The position numbers and the translations under genes are program-made. From Haplomitrium mnioides (Eukaryota; Marchantiophyta; Haplomitriopsida; Calobryales), in NCBI GenBank assembly GCA_049999725.1, contig JBNGIS010017006.1:1-57579 (forward strand): a DNA stretch of 57,579 nucleotides, given 5' to 3'. The first letter of the stretch is position 1; each line of letters opens with the position of its first letter. Shown here piece after piece: positions 57,491 through 57,579 of this stretch. Below the pieces are notes generated by a model. The model searched no databases. It was not told the origin of the DNA and saw nothing but the letters and a program-made list of their open reading frames with translations.

Positions 57491-57579
57491 ATAGTTATAA
57501 CAACCGCTACTTTGAACCAAGAACTGGCTACTCAGAACAGGAACTTTTTTTTTTTGGGAAAAATTTTGATTTTTCATAT
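57491..57579 (-). repeat. Terminal motif and start of another D1-family element
   Basis: After array bases AAATAGTTAT the sequence AACAACCGCTACTTTGAACC begins, then an AT-rich interior that leaves the window. It is inverted relative to the ends at 48.99 and 53.59 kb and is therefore the opposite end or an oppositely oriented copy. Confidence 0.6.

Noticed and set aside
53555-57520. Foldback-type transposon with the array as its interior
   Set aside because: The same terminal motif at 1-38 and 48,990 borders gypsy or LTR sequence on the side where the array lies at 53,586, so the array is more likely flanking target DNA. Not fully excluded.
1-57579. tRNA, rRNA or other structural RNA genes
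   Set aside because: No cloverleaf A/B box arrangement or rRNA-like stretch was noticed by eye; tRNA-like sequence is limited to primer-binding sites. A covariance-model scan was not possible.

Overview
This window looks like transposon-filled intergenic DNA from a large land-plant nuclear genome. The evidence is kilobase-scale LTRs, decayed Ty3/gypsy gag and pol genes, tRNA-Asp-type primer sites, a LINE tail and long satellite-like arrays. I found no intact host gene, rRNA or tRNA. Lineage (fern, lycophyte, gymnosperm or angiosperm) cannot be decided from what I can see.

The layout is best read as nested insertions into one old tandem array of ~106-bp units (blocks 26.8-31.5, 49.2-50.4 and 53.6-57.5 kb). 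A plus-strand gypsy element, G1 (19,652-26,831), carries gag, protease and integrase, has lost RT and RNase H, and ends in a 2.9-kb 3' LTR that abuts the array. Its 5' end is cut by a minus-strand gypsy element, G2 (window left edge to 19,651). G2 has a ~4-kb 5' LTR (15,694-19,651), a primer-binding site, and gag, protease, RT, RNase H and integrase running leftwards. G2 is itself interrupted by a 2.1-kb solo LTR (1,204-3,286, TSD ATCCT) and by element A (3,919-11,678, TSD AGAAG). Removing either insertion restores the pol reading frame.

On the right, a minus-strand giant solo LTR, G3 (31,468-49,176), sits in the array between near-identical GATAA/GATAC flanks. It is split by D1 (~38.9-48.99 kb), a putative DNA transposon. 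D1 has divergent gene remnants, one of them a DUF7869-like putative transposase, clusters of AGTCCATGCGCGCATGGACT-like palindromes, and a terminal motif that recurs at 1-38, 53.55 and 57.5 kb. D1 in turn holds a 5'-truncated LINE (43,801-44,873) with a 16-bp TSD. The array/G3/D1/LINE nest is four levels deep.

The most unusual signal is the architecture of the long LTRs. A and G3 are each ~7.6-7.7 kb and share an LTR start, a GC-rich minisatellite module of ~3.5 kb, a coding-like cargo module that differs between copies, and an LTR end. The G3 cargo includes a decayed N4/N6-type DNA methyltransferase motif. The cargos of A and of the G2 5' LTR are gene-like but unrecognised.
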